Positions 36,401 through 47,837 of a stretch of 64,000 nt of DNA are shown here, in pieces. The DNA is from Corbicula japonica (Eukaryota > Mollusca > Bivalvia > Venerida > Cyrenidae), in NCBI GenBank assembly GCA_038501625.1, contig JAZAYU010000086.1, forward strand, positions 2,492,924 to 2,556,923. The letters run 5' to 3'. Within the stretch, counting starts at the first letter, position 1, and each line of letters opens with the position of its first letter. Under the pieces are notes generated by a model. That model did no database searches. It saw only the letters and a program-made list of their open reading frames with translations, and was not told the DNA's origin. A program made the position numbers and the translations under genes.

Positions 36401-39400
36401 GAATAAAGACTAAGTTTCACAACGTTTATTAAATCATCATAAGTACCATTCTGACAATATCACCAAAAACAAGCAATGTACTTCTTTTAACCTTTTTCCG
36501 ATACTTAAAACGGCCAGTTAGTGACCAAAATCAGTTGAAACTTAGAAAAGATAATGCAAGGCTCCTGCAACAAGATCTAGTGCACAAATGACTTTGTTTT
36601 GATAATAATAACGCTTATGAATTACTTCTCACAACCTCGAATGTTAACTATGCGCAAAAAATTCTATTTCAAAACCCTTTAAGCAAACCTGCCTGAATTC
36701 TTAAACAATGTTATGCAAGAGGGTTTGATTCCTAATACTTATTATTATGTCATAAGAACAAACACTTCGTTTAGAGCTACTTAACGCGTCTTGACGCGGC
36801 TTTGCAATGCTATTAGCTTCTTATGTTTTATCTGTTTGTGTGCTTTTGCATGCAACATTGTTGAGCCGATAAGTGGGTTGGAGTTTTTCACCAGGACAAC
36901 TTGTACTTGTTTTGTGTTATGAGAACCTGTTGGGGCAAGTGTGAGGTTGGTGCACCCTAGAACCTGGTTTGAACCCCCAGTGGCAATTGGATTTGCCACT
37001 GACCGTTCCAAGGCGGTAACTCCTTGGGTTCTCATTTTTGTTTATTGTTATTGGTTTCTTTTTTTAAAACATCATTTTATTAACCATGCTCTCTCCCTCT
37101 CTCTTCTTCTTGACTGTGTGGGGAGGCGGTTTTTGTGAATGTGGCGATCCCAGATATGCATATTTCACCTTTTGACAGTGAACTACTTTTGCTTTGTCGG
37201 GTTCAGTGGATTTCAGTTCACCTTCTACCTCTTTGAATACAATCTTAAGTTTATACATAGATACTTTTAAGCTAATAATTTTGATAAATCGCTTTAACGC
37301 TTTGACACCATTAAACAAAATCGGTAATCAGTTGTTTTGCTTTCAGATTGTGGACAGTTTGAAGGTTTGCCTGCAGCATCTGATAAGTCTTCAGATTTAT
37401 TAGTACAAAGCCGAAGCTTAGAAAATGCTAGTAATGAAAGTTTCGCAAATGAAGGTGAAATACTACCTTATTTTAACATATTCATAATTAAACGTCAGTA
37501 GTTTAAGTTCATTTTGGTAACACATACAAATCTTTTCATTTTTTATTAAAAATATATTTCTTTTATTCCATTAATTATTTTATATTTGAACGATTTATTT
37601 ATTTAAAAAATAGTTTTAAAAAAGTGAAATATGCATATCAAGAATCGCCACACGAAGAAAGCACAACCTCCCTACGCAGCCCAATAGTAGAAATATAAAT
37701 TTCCAGTACATTAATTAGTTTTTTACAATTTCAGATTTTGGACATTTCGACAGACTAGCTGAAGGTTTGCCTCAAGCATCTGATAGCCATTCAGAATGTA
37801 AAGAATGTGACAGCGTAAATGAAGCTGCCGAGACAAACCCATCTGCTGAAGGTGAACTATTTTTGAGATCACTTTAAAGATTTCGTCACAGTAAGTGTTG
37901 GTCACCTAGAAGGAATGTGAATTCAAAATAAAGCAATTTTAAACTCGTTGAAGAAATTAGGGTTAGACTTCATCAAATATTGTGTAACAACAATCCCATA
38001 GTTTGACTAATTATTTGTTTTTCAGTAATTCGAATACTACTGATTGGAAAAACAGGCCAAGGTAAAAGTTCGACTGCAAACTCGCTTGTGGGTCAGGCAG
38101 GAATGTTCGCAGAGTACACCAGTTCAACATGTCAAACGACAACAAGCCAATGGTCCCAGGTAATGTTTAAAAAAGTAAAACTAACTGGTATTTGGAGACA
38201 ATTATCATGCACAAGAGACGAACACTGTCGTAACTAACAGAAAAATAATATTGCCTCTACTTTGAAGCGAACCCATATTGTACGGAGACAGCGCCTAGCT
38301 ATGTCATTCCGATTAAGCTATTGACGGAGTTAGCCGGGCAAATCCCATAAAAAGATTGATTAGATAACCCTAATAAACGTTTTCATCACTGCATGACATC
38401 GGTAACCGGTTGTTTACTTATTAACAGTACTGACTTTATGTACAGGGAGTTTTTTTACGGCCGTTACATTGCATAAATAGCGCTACTGTTAATTTCAAAT
38501 GACATTGCCTCTATTTGGGAGCAAACCAGTACCGTACGGCGACTGCACCTAAATAAGACGCCATAAACAATTAACGAAAATGAGAATCATTTACCGCCTT
38601 GAGACGGTCAGTGTCAAAACAAATTGCCACTGGGGGTTTAAACCAGATTTTAGGGTGCACCAACCTCACACTTGCCCCAGAAGTTCTCATATCACAAAAC
38701 AAGTATATCAGGAATAGCCACAGCCATCAAACACTACATTCTTTACGCCATTCGACCATACGCCTCTAAACATGGAATAGTTCTGAAAATACCTTCTTAA
38801 GATTGTACGCATACATGTACCATCGTTTGGAGTGAATCGTAGATGTACCATTATTTTTATGCAAATACTGCATTGCGCTCAGGGCGTGAACAGTAATATG
38901 CCTTTACATCTTAATTAAAGAAAACAGACTCAATCACTCCGAGGCTGTAATATTTTGTCGTGTTCTTAGGATTTCAATGCTATCATCTAATTTTAAATAA
39001 TTGACTGTAGGGTTGTTTGTGCCACATGGCGGCCGAAAATTGTATCTCCTTAGAATTTATCACTGCCACTATTCCGCCCGTTGAAGTTCGTTGAGAACTG
39101 AACATTCGTAAATAACTCGATGTATTGTAGCATGTAAACGAGTCGGTATATTTTTTACAGCAACGTTACTTCCTAGGAAGATGTATAGAAGTTGTCGACA
39201 CACCCGGAATATTTGACACAGAATCTGACGATGATAATGCAAAGAGACACAAAGAGCTCATTAAATCTCTCCTATTGACCATTCCTGGATTTCACGCCAT
39301 TGCGTATGTCCTCAAATGTGGAGAGAAAATAACAGATGAATTCAAGAAAACTCAAGACCTCTTTTTCGAATGGTTCGGTCCAGGAGTTGAAAAATTTACT

Positions 39401-40315
39401 TTCGTCATTTTAACTTGGTGTGATTCAGATGAAACGAAAGATAATTACATATATAATGGACCACAAATTAAACTTACAGAACTTATTCAGAAATGTGGCG
39501 GAAGAGTTTGTGGAATTGAGAATAAGTTAGTATCGCAATACACGAAAAGAAGACAAATAACAAAGATTTACGAAACAGTAGACGCAATAAAAAAATCGAA
39601 CGGAAACTGCTGCTTTACAAATTTAACTTATAAGCTTGCCATATCCTACCTTCACAATCACAGTCCAGGGACATTATCACTAGATTCTATCAGACTGCTA
39701 GAAAATGCAGGTGTAATGGAAGAGTTACATGACTGGCTGGATAACAGGTTTCATAAATTTCCAAAAGACGATTCTCAGTCAACTAGGGAAACAAGGGTAT
39801 CAGTTTCAACTGACACAATAGATCAAGAAACCTTTAGGGCATATGCAAATCTTCAAATATTTGACGCAACCACGAAAGAAAGGATATCGAACACACTCCT
39901 GAAGACAACTTACTTTCATGAGATAGATCAGGAAAAAACAAGTACAAAATATGCATCATCAGATTCGGAACTAGAAGGTGTGTCCAATAAAATGTCGTTG
40001 GTGCAAAATGAACAACAACAACAGCATACTCAAGAGTTAACCAATGTGAACAAAATTGACAATGGTTCAAAGATTAAACAAAAGACGGTCAGGAAACCCT
40101 CGAGTAGAAAAGATCGCAAAGTAGATTTTGGTGTTTCTCAGCTAGACAGGGTTGCCGGAGAAGAATTTGGAAGTGACAGCGCAGTTCAGGATTCAGCAGC
40201 TGACACAGCTGTTAAGACTTACGTTAACAATGATGATCAGGTTTTGACAGGTTTCTGGAAATACCTTGAAAAGGCTCGAAATTTCTGTAGAGATAAGTTT
40301 GGATTTGACATATGA
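33428..40315 (+). CDS. Locus B: intact HEPN-AIG1 (GIMAP-like) GTPase gene, 8 exons, 909 aa
   Basis: Coding exons are 33428-34034, 34847-34948, 35198-35584, 36084-36203, 37347-37454, 37735-37851, 38026-38159 and 39161-40315. All borders are AG/GT; joins are phase 1 except the last (phase 0). The joined frame has no internal stop. Residues 10-140 form a DZIP3-type HEPN domain with the Rx4H motif R111-H116 (RNKIAH), the catalytic or RNA-binding motif of HEPN proteins. Residues 237-365 are a domain I do not recognise (GCINLHIQCSS, then LLNLIRDYLNGSLDESL). Residues 366-480 are three homologous linker exons. Residues 481-700 are an AIG1 GTPase: GKTGQGKS at 488-495, DTPG at 538-541 and TWCDSD at 610-615 in the G4 position. 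The start is the ATG shared with locus A. A polyadenylation signal AATAAA lies at 40412. GIMAP proteins assemble on membranes in a nucleotide-dependent way; coupling to HEPN suggests an immune effector (inference). Unlike its relatives it ends KFGFDI, without a CaaX box. Confidence 0.85.
36785..37172 (+). mobile_element. Naiad 3' end in intron 4 of locus B
   Basis: It runs from about CGCGGCTTTGCAATGCTATT to GATATGCATATTTCACCTTT with every 3' UTR block intact, so it is a fairly young insertion. It is in the same orientation as the gene. Confidence 0.85.
37622..37685 (-). mobile_element. Naiad 3' terminus, about 60 bp, in intron 5 of locus B
   Basis: GTGAAATATGCATATCAAGA through CTCCCTACGCAGCC is the complement of the extreme 3' end. 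Confidence 0.7.
38255..38560 (-). mobile_element. Composite SINE (family 1) in intron 7 of locus B
   Basis: A head, spacer, body, head arrangement is seen on the complement. An equivalent insertion lies in the matching intron of locus C (45335), next to the same flank, so it predates their split. Confidence 0.7.
38578..38765 (-). mobile_element. Naiad 3' end, minus strand, in intron 7 of locus B
   Basis: ACCGCCTTGAGACGGTCAG, the hairpin region, and AGGGTGCACCAACCTCACAC read as the complement of the 3' UTR. The terminal block follows out of normal order near 38705, so the copy is rearranged. Confidence 0.7.
38795..39000 (+). repeat. Interspersed repeat X, long copy
   Basis: ACCATCGTTTGGAGTGAATC, a central part with GCGCTCAGGGCGTGAAC, and TTTTGTCGTGTTCTTAGG match the longer X copies at 43.6 and 57.2 kb. 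Confidence 0.6.
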
Positions 40316-41030
40316 GTGGCCGAAACGATGCCCATTTAAAAGGACCATCAAGCGTTGGAAACTGTTTTGTTTCAAGTTTCCACATGTAAACTTATACTTT
40401 TATAACCTGGAAATAAATATCATTTATAACCATATGTGTAAAAGAATTCTGTCTTTGAAAATTGAGCAAACAAAAAGCTATTTCGAGCTATCGTACTGAA
40501 AGAAATGGCTTCATAAAGTGTCGTTGTTGAGAAAGGAACAACCAACATAGCATACTCAAGAGTTAACCAATGTAAACGAAATTGACAATGGTTCAAAGAT
40601 TAAACAAAAGTCGGTCAGGAAACCCTCGAGTAGAAAAGATCGCAAAGTCGATTTTGGAACTTCTCACCAAGACAGGGTTGCCGGTGAAGAATTTGGAATT
40701 GACACCGCAGTTCACGAGTCTGCAGCTGACACAGCTTTTAAGACAAATGTTAACAATGGCGATCAAGTTTTGACAGGTTTCTGGATTTGCTCGAAACTAT
40801 TGTAGAAATAAGTTCGGGTGTAACATATTATAACTGACCGCAACGATGTCCATTTGCAGTGATAATCAGCGCTGGTAACTGTCATGTTACCATTTTCCAC
40901 ATGTAAAATATTACTTTAAAAACCAGAAAATAAACCTCATTTTATAACCATATGTTTTAAAGAAAATTGAGCAAACAATAATCAATTTCGAGCTATCTTA
41001 CTGAAAGAACAATGACTCTTAATACAGATT
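39994..41030 (+). repeat. Tandem duplication of the locus B tail, 526-bp unit
   Basis: 39994-40519 and 40520-about 41030 are colinear, covering the last 107 codons of locus B plus its 3' flank. The second unit lies entirely downstream of the stop. Confidence 0.9.
40520..40833 (+). pseudogene. Duplicated carboxy-terminal tail of locus B, frameshifted
   Basis: It encodes the same tail, including KQKSVRKPSSRKDRKVDFG and EEFG, then loses about 11 bases after TGFW. Past the frameshift it ends FGCNIL before TAA (about 40815-40833). That is the CaaX-type end that the functional copy lacks. Confidence 0.8.
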
Positions 41031-43170
41031 TAAGATCCCAGTGTAGTTAGATTTTAGAATCAAACCTAGTAAAACTTGCCCGCGAAGTACACGATTCTAT
41101 CGAGGGCGTAATTACTTTTTTTTGCAAGAGTATAAACAGAGAAAGCAATTCTGTATTTTAGACGGGCATTAGTGTATACGTATATATTTCTGATTTTTGT
41201 TTTGTTAAATTCACCAGTGGAGTGCACTTTATTTACTAGTATGAAATTTAAAATTCATTCTAAGTAGAGAACTATAACGATTTGCAATCTTTCGCTCTGT
41301 GTTGTGTTTTCCAGTTCTTATCAATTGACAAACACAATTGTAGTCATCATTGCAGTGATATATTTATTCATCGAATAAGGTTAACATCTTTCAGGTGTAA
41401 TACTGTTAAGAAGAATGACATAATTTCTTTATTATATTGTTTGTCTTTTTACTCTAACTGGCCATATCTTAATATATATGTAGTGGTAAGTCGTTATCAA
41501 ATTTTAGTTTCTTGATTAAACTGCTGTAAAACAATTAAATTGTGAAGCTTTGATTATAGATGAAATGTATTTTTGTTTAATAATGGAGCTACCTTATATT
41601 TTTGAAAAAAAGTGATGTGATTTTAAGATTTTTGGAATTTCAGTATACTGAAATGTAAGGGTTTTTCTAACATAAATCACTCGTGATATGAACGTTTTTA
41701 CTAAGAGCTACATTTTTGTAGTGAATTTATATATGCTTATCTGCATGGAAATATGTCCAAAGACTTAAAAAAAATTTTGAAGTCTGGTACAAATGTATAT
41801 TTTAGATTAATAAAAAAGTGAAAATGCAAAATGCAAAACAAATCACGGTAAAAAAACTTTTAATGTGTACTTTAACTAGATAGTGCAAATATATCACATA
41901 TATTGTAATACTTTAAATCTGCAGTGTAATAATAATGAAGGTTCATTATAAATTTGATTTTTAAGTATTTCGGCGATTTTATTGGACTTCGCTTGACGCA
42001 GATTTATCTTTTTTGTCCTCAAATGCTTTTGAACGTCAATGCGATTGGTGAAAATCATTTTCTTATACCATCGATGTTATATTCTGTACAGATTTGGTTT
42101 AACAGATACACTTTTTGTACTATTTTTCGTTGTAAATACTTTGCTGATGATTCTTTTGACGTTATGAACTAAACGTTGCCATTTTCTATAATACCCCGGT
42201 ACCTTATGTACACATAATAAATTTCAAGCTACACTTGAAAAACGGATGACGTTGTACATTGTATATATCAAATTGAAGACATAAGAAACCCAGTCTTTTA
42301 AGATATAATTCATATTAGAGCATACGAAAATAAAAGCAAAAAGATTATAAAAACTCAGTCGCTCTCACTTGTTGCATTTTAGCATTGACATGATTTTTCA
42401 TTTTTTGAGTACCTAAGGTTAAAAGGGCACCAACCCGTACCAGGTACATGCAACATTTTGTAACCACTATCTAAAAGGAAAAAAAAACAAATTTAAACAC
42501 AGAACATCTGAATTTAGATGTCAAATCTTGGCACTTTGAATGTATCCACACATTACTTGATTACTGCTTTATTTTTTAAATTTCTTTGCTTGTCCAGTTA
42601 ATGATTTTTAAATTAAACATAGGCATAACCAAGCAATTTTATTTGTTTATATTACAAAACAAACAAGAATAATTCAAACCAAATCGTTTTTATATTAAAA
42701 ACAATGAAATATTTGTAATATAAACTTGTATAGGAGAAATGGCGATGTATAGGAATATATACATGTCCACCATAAATAACTTAACGTTTGTTTATGAAAT
42801 AGCCATTTTTTGATAACTCAAACAGGAGAAACGTCTTTTAAGATTTACAAGATTAACGTCCCAAGATGTTTTGTAAATCATTTAACATTGGGCATTTTAT
42901 AAAAATGCAATGGACGGTGTACCAATAAACTTATTTCTAGTTTGTGTTTAATGAGAAACATACCATGGAAGATGTTTCGGGGCAACACTCGCCCAAAGGA
43001 TATACTTCCTGCTTTCTTTTTTTGCCTTTGGCGTTGTAGATCTATGATATGCGGGAGTTGTATTCTAAGACACCCCGTCACAATTCTTTTCTGTTCAGTT
43101 CCGCCTATTGTTTTCTCATTAAGGACAAACCCATTCTTTTATCTGGTGACCAGATGTACTTCCATTACTG
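41030..43170. other. Intergenic AT-rich DNA, nothing recognised
   Basis: The ORFs here are short and without family character. No repeat boundaries were found. Confidence 0.5.
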
Positions 43171-43559
43171 TCCATGAACATGCTTAACCAAATCACGACT
43201 GCAATAGTTTTGTATTTGTCGTGTTCATTTCAAAATTCACTTTTCAGTAATCATATACATTTGAATTACATAGTACGGCGTCCTATATAGGTCAACTATA
43301 AGAGTGGGTTCATGTCTCCAACTTGATGACAAAGAACCGGTTGGAAACGAAAGCATGCTCGCCTATTTTAAGTCAGAAGAAAGCATGCACATGTAACAAC
43401 ATTTTTATTTGCGAGTGAATGTAAAGTTTGTTTAAAATAAGTGCATCATATCCTATACACCCACCTAATGTATACTCTTTTGTTACAAATATTCCAAATA
43501 AAGCTTTAATGACGATGTGATTTTTGAAATAAGATGACTCTTAGATGACATCAACCTAA

Positions 43560-43770
43560 AAATATCGCATTCACCGCCATATGCATGCCATCGTTTGGAA
43601 AATTATACTGTTTACTGGTGTAAATAGAGAGTTGCGCTTCAACCGGGGCTAGGCAGTATGGGTAGTAATATTCAATGAACATGGTCAATCAAACTGAGCC
43701 TGCAATATTATCATATTTGTCGTATTCTGTGACTTAAAGTTCCCTTTTCATCTATTTGAAAAGATTTAGC
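43560..43770 (+). repeat. Interspersed repeat X, long copy
   Basis: It starts near TCACCGCCATATGCATGCCA and continues through CAACCGGGGCTAGGCAG to TTTGTCGTATTCTGTGAC. A shorter copy lies at 43175-43250. Confidence 0.65.
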
Positions 43771-44012
43771 AGTAACAATGGATGACCAGAACCAGAGACA
43801 TTCTTTCGGTGTTCAGGGCCGCATCGAAACCCTTTTATACTTACATATTTTTCTAAAGTACTCAAATTTATTCTGGTTCGGAGTGCACATCTTTCCATTT
43901 TTCGATACTCAAAAATATTAATTGAAAGACAATCTGAAATTATGTAAAATACGATCAAATAAGAACAACTATTTAAACTTTTAAATATTTTAAGTCGTTT
44001 GTGTGGTGAAAA

Positions 44013-44096
44013 ATGTTAAATGCGTGTCCGATGTGTGATGTTACAACTGTATCTTACAGTAATGTTAAGTGCAAGAACTGTTGGAACACTCACCAG
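44013..44096 (+). CDS. Possible small exon with two CxxC pairs
   Basis: An ATG opens 28 codons containing CPMCD and, 14 residues later, CKNCW, ending at CAG|GTGTAG, a plausible splice donor. Two CxxC pairs at this spacing could bind one zinc ion. It lies upstream of locus C and could be its first exon or chance. No sequence relative is seen elsewhere in the window, and without RNA data it stays tentative. Confidence 0.25.
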
Positions 44097-44591
44097 GTGT
44101 AGGCACAAAAAGGTACGAAAATAACCTAATGAATAAACTAGAGAAGAGTGTGGGAAGGCCATTACAAAGCTACTGTAAGTTGTTTTCAGTAAAATAAAAT
44201 GGATACCACACTTTCCTTAAAAATTTCGTCTAAATGTAAGACAGAGATCAGAAAATGATCCAAACAGATACCGTACAGAATCGTTGTTTACTATGCAATT
44301 GCTTTATGTGTACACATGAGATTTTAACAATAACTATCTTTAAATAAAAAGATAAACTGCTTTGATAAATATTTATATGTCTCGTGGCGTGTCCCATTTG
44401 ATTACTTGTTATTGTGTTAAGAAAGAAATTAAACTATTAAATTATTTTCTCATCTGACCCAGCTCTTGCCGACATTGTTACCGATTTTGACTACATAATG
44501 TTAGTTTTACCTCGAAATGCATAATTTAAGCAATGTCGGCTGCACAACTTATGGCGTCTTTTTTATAAAAGTAACATGTAACAAGTTCCAG

Positions 44592-47032
44592 ATTTTGACT
44601 TCGCTCAAACATTGGAGTTTGGATACAGTGAAAGAGAAACTAGAGTAGAAATATTTGAGTTGGAGTTTATGGCTTCCAAGGACAGTTCTTCAGATGGTAT
44701 GTTACTTATGAATTCGATTTATAATAAAATAGCCGAAAAAAGTACTTTGAAAGCGCCCGAACGCGACAAATATGATAATATTGCAAGCTCGGTTTGATTT
44801 TAGTTACGGTGATAACACTAGCTGCCTTGAAACCAACTTTGATGAGGAAATCTTCAACCATTTCTTGCTATTTTCTGGACAAGGACTCAATGGATGCACA
44901 GACGACAACAAATCTGTAAATTCTTTAAAGGGGCAGGAGGAGGGTACATGGGGAAGATTAAAGAAAACATAACAAAGTTTCTTCACTTGAATCTCTGTCA
45001 TGAATGCCACAAACGTTAAAACTGTGTGACAAGAATCCCATACTTTCAAATAATTAAGTAATTATTTGTCTTTCAGTAATTTGAATACTACTGATTGGAA
45101 GGACTGGGCAAGGCAAAAGAACTACAGCAAAGTCATTATCGGGTCAGATTGGATTGTTCAGAGAGTCCGCTAGTCTGAGTTCAAAATCACAAACAACAAC
45201 ATGCCAATGGTCCTAGGTAAAGATTTAATAATTTTAACGTAAAACAAAACTGGTATTGGGAGACAAGTGTCAGATACAAGGTATCAAGGGTCCAACGGAA
45301 CTCTGTACTAACTTTCTAGAAGAAAAAAAAATATTGCCTCTACTTTGAAGCGAACCCATATCGTACGGAAACAGCGCCTAGCCATGTTATTTCGATTACG
45401 ATCACTGCATGACATCGGTAACCGGTTGTTTACTGATAACAGTAGTGACTACATGTACAGGGAGACTTTAAACGGCTGTTATACTGCATTAATAGCGCTA
45501 CTGTTAATTTCAAATGATATTGCCTCTACCTGTTCTTGGGAGAGAACCAGTACCGTACGACGACAGCGCTTAGCCATAAAATTCCGATTACGCAACCGAC
45601 TAAGGAACAGAAACATTCTCCTATGTTTAATACTATTAATATGTTACATTAATTTTTGTCAAAATAATTTGATCTTTCAAATAAATGAAAGTTTTTTTAG
45701 CGAGTGTCAATTTTAAAGTGATTTTGATAGACTTCTGACTTTCGATAGTATTCCTGCTTCAAATGTTATTAAATGTTGCACTGAACATTTTGCATCAGCT
45801 TCGCAACAAAAATCAATAAACTTATCATTTAAATAAAAAAACGGGTCTTGATAATACTGAATTCAAATGTTTCGGAAAGCTGTTCAATTTGAACAACTTA
45901 TTTTAAAGGATTTTAAATGGTAGCGTTTTCATTCCGACGTGTATTTTATTATTAATCCATTTGCCAACTCATTTTATCCATAATGCTTTTATCACAGGAG
46001 CGAACCTTTCTAGGCCGACGTGTAGAGGTTGTCGACACACCCGGTATATCTGACATATCTGACGATGATATTGCAAAAACACACAAAGAACTTCTCAGAT
46101 CCCTTGTTCTGACGATGCCTGGATTTCATGCCATTGCTTATGTCCTCAAATTTGGAGAGAGAATAACCGACGAATTCAAGAAAACTCAAGATCTGTTTTT
46201 TCAATGGTTTGGCCAAGGAGTGGAAAAGTTTACTTTTATCATTCTAACCTGGTGTAGCTCAGACAAAATGATAAAGGAATACATATCTTATAACACACAA
46301 AGCAAGCTTACAGAGCTGGTCAAAAAGTGCAGCGGAAGAGTTACCGGAATTGAAAACAAGGGGCCGCCAGTCTTAAAAAGAAGACAAATTAAATTAATTT
46401 TTAAAGCAGTAGACGAAATCATTGCAGCAAATGGTAACCGTTGTTTAACAAATTTTACTTATGAACTAGCTCTGTCGTACTTTTACAACAAATATCCGAA
46501 GAAACTAACGCGAGATTCAATTATTTTGCTGAAAAAGGCCGGTCTGAAACTAAAGCATCTAATCTGGCTGGGTGACATCGATCGCGATCTTTCTGGTGAT
46601 GTTTCTCGATCAACATCTGAAACAACTTCACCAATGTCAACTGAAAACACATATGACGAAATCCAAGGGGCACGTGGAAATCTTCCAGTATACGACGCAA
46701 CAATAAATAAAATTATACCATACATATCTCGTTCTAAACAACAAAACTCTTCAGAAAAAGACATAGAAAAGAAAATTGTAACATTTCAAAAACCTTATTA
46801 TGATATAGAAGAAAATATATCAGACATTGCTTTTGTTCACATTGAAAGCGGTACCGCGATTAGAAAAAAATCCACAAGTGCCGATTCAGGCTATGGAAGT
46901 TCTAATAGGGTTAGACTAAGCGACAAATCTGTTAAGAAAACTGTCAAAAATAATGAACAGATGTTTTCAGGTTTAACAAACCCACATCAGGAGAACTACA
47001 TCAAACTGCCAAGTGCTTGTATGATATTATAA
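44592..47032 (+). pseudogene. Locus C: AIG1/GIMAP-type gene with stops in the P-loop exon
   Basis: Three family exons are seen. A linker exon (44592-44696, phase 1 at both ends) starts DFDFAQTLEFGYSERETRV. The P-loop exon (45077-45216) keeps GRTGQGKRTT but has TGA at 45082 (CGA in locus B) and TAG at 45214 (CAG in B), both C-to-T changes. The last exon (45998-47032) is fully open for 344 codons: DTPGISD, the AIG1 body with LTWCSSD, the tail motif ADSGYGSSNRVR, and CMIL at the end. No HEPN exon is found upstream. Either the gene is dead or the last exon is used by a shorter transcript without the P-loop. Position 3 of the GKS triplet is also changed (GKR). Confidence 0.8.
45335..45620 (-). mobile_element. 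Composite SINE (family 1) in the last intron of locus C
   Basis: The complement shows head, body, head as in locus B intron 7, but the spacer between body and second head is deleted. Confidence 0.7.
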
Positions 47033-47144
47033 ATCTATTCATTATTATTACTTGGCGTTAACTGTCTAAGCTGGCTTTTGTCCTGAATTTTCAACTAAAA
47101 AAATTGTTTGTTGTTATATATATAAGCGTTACAAATATTATCCA

Positions 47145-47505
47145 AATTATATTGCAACTACCTGGGAGCGAAACCTTGCCGTAACGACGACATTGCCTAG
47201 ACAACGCTTCGCTGCGTGGGGAGGCTGTGTTTTTTGAGTGTGGCTATTCCTGATATGCATATGTTGCTTTTTTCAGAATGAGCTAGCCGGGACAACCCTC
47301 CGAAAAGGTAGATCGGATAACAATGATTAACGCTATAATCACTGCATGACTTCGCTAACGGATTATTTTAATGATAACAGTAATGGCTTTATGTACGGGG
47401 GGACTTTTTATGGCCGCTACACTGCACAAATAGCGCTACTTTGAACTTTAAATGATATTGCCTCTACTGGGGAGCGAAATCTTACCGTCCCGGCAACAGG
47501 CAAGA
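47145..47505 (-). mobile_element. Composite SINE (family 1) in the 3' flank of locus C, interrupted
   Basis: It matches the copy behind locus A (23150-23455) base for base over long stretches, with a Naiad 3' terminus inserted after GCCTAGACAACGCTTC. Confidence 0.75.
47211..47274 (+). mobile_element. Naiad 3' terminus, about 64 bp, nested in a SINE
   Basis: GCTGCGTGGGGAGGCTGTG to ATATGCATATGTTGCTTTTT is present here and absent from the otherwise matching site at 23.2 kb, which defines the insertion exactly. Confidence 0.85.
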
Positions 47506-47591
47506 TAAATCAAATAAACTTTTTCGGTTGGTGCTAATTAACTAGGGAGGCTTTACTTATAATAAGTCATACTTTAATGCTGAAATTTAAA

Positions 47592-47650
47592 CTTGACTCT
47601 TAGTGTTGCGGATAAATCGCTTGCTTCACACGCGAAGGCATAAAATCCAT
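47592..47650 (+). pseudogene. tRNA-Val-like sequence in the 3' flank of locus C
   Basis: GTGTTGCGGATAAATCGCTT and GCTTCACACGCGAAGGC correspond to the copy behind locus A. Confidence 0.5.
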
Positions 47651-47837
47651 CACACAATCTGAGCGTGATGGTTACTCAACTTAAACTTCACCCGCTTCAT
47701 CGTACTTTATTTCCCCTCCTTTTTATATAGAGATCTGAAAATCTGAATCAAGGCAGTTTAATGTTTTCAAGCTTTTCTATCATATTCAAAAATGATTTGA
47801 GAATTTTGATGGTAACGCATCTCCGAGTTTCCACAAA

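Noticed and set aside
39834..40070. Antisense ORF in locus B (also 40193, 46483 and 19943)
   Set aside because: They are shadows of the AIG1 or HEPN coding frames on the other strand.
45345..45716. 123-codon ORF as a gene
   Set aside because: It is a translation of the composite SINE inside the last intron of locus C, on the opposite strand to the SINE.
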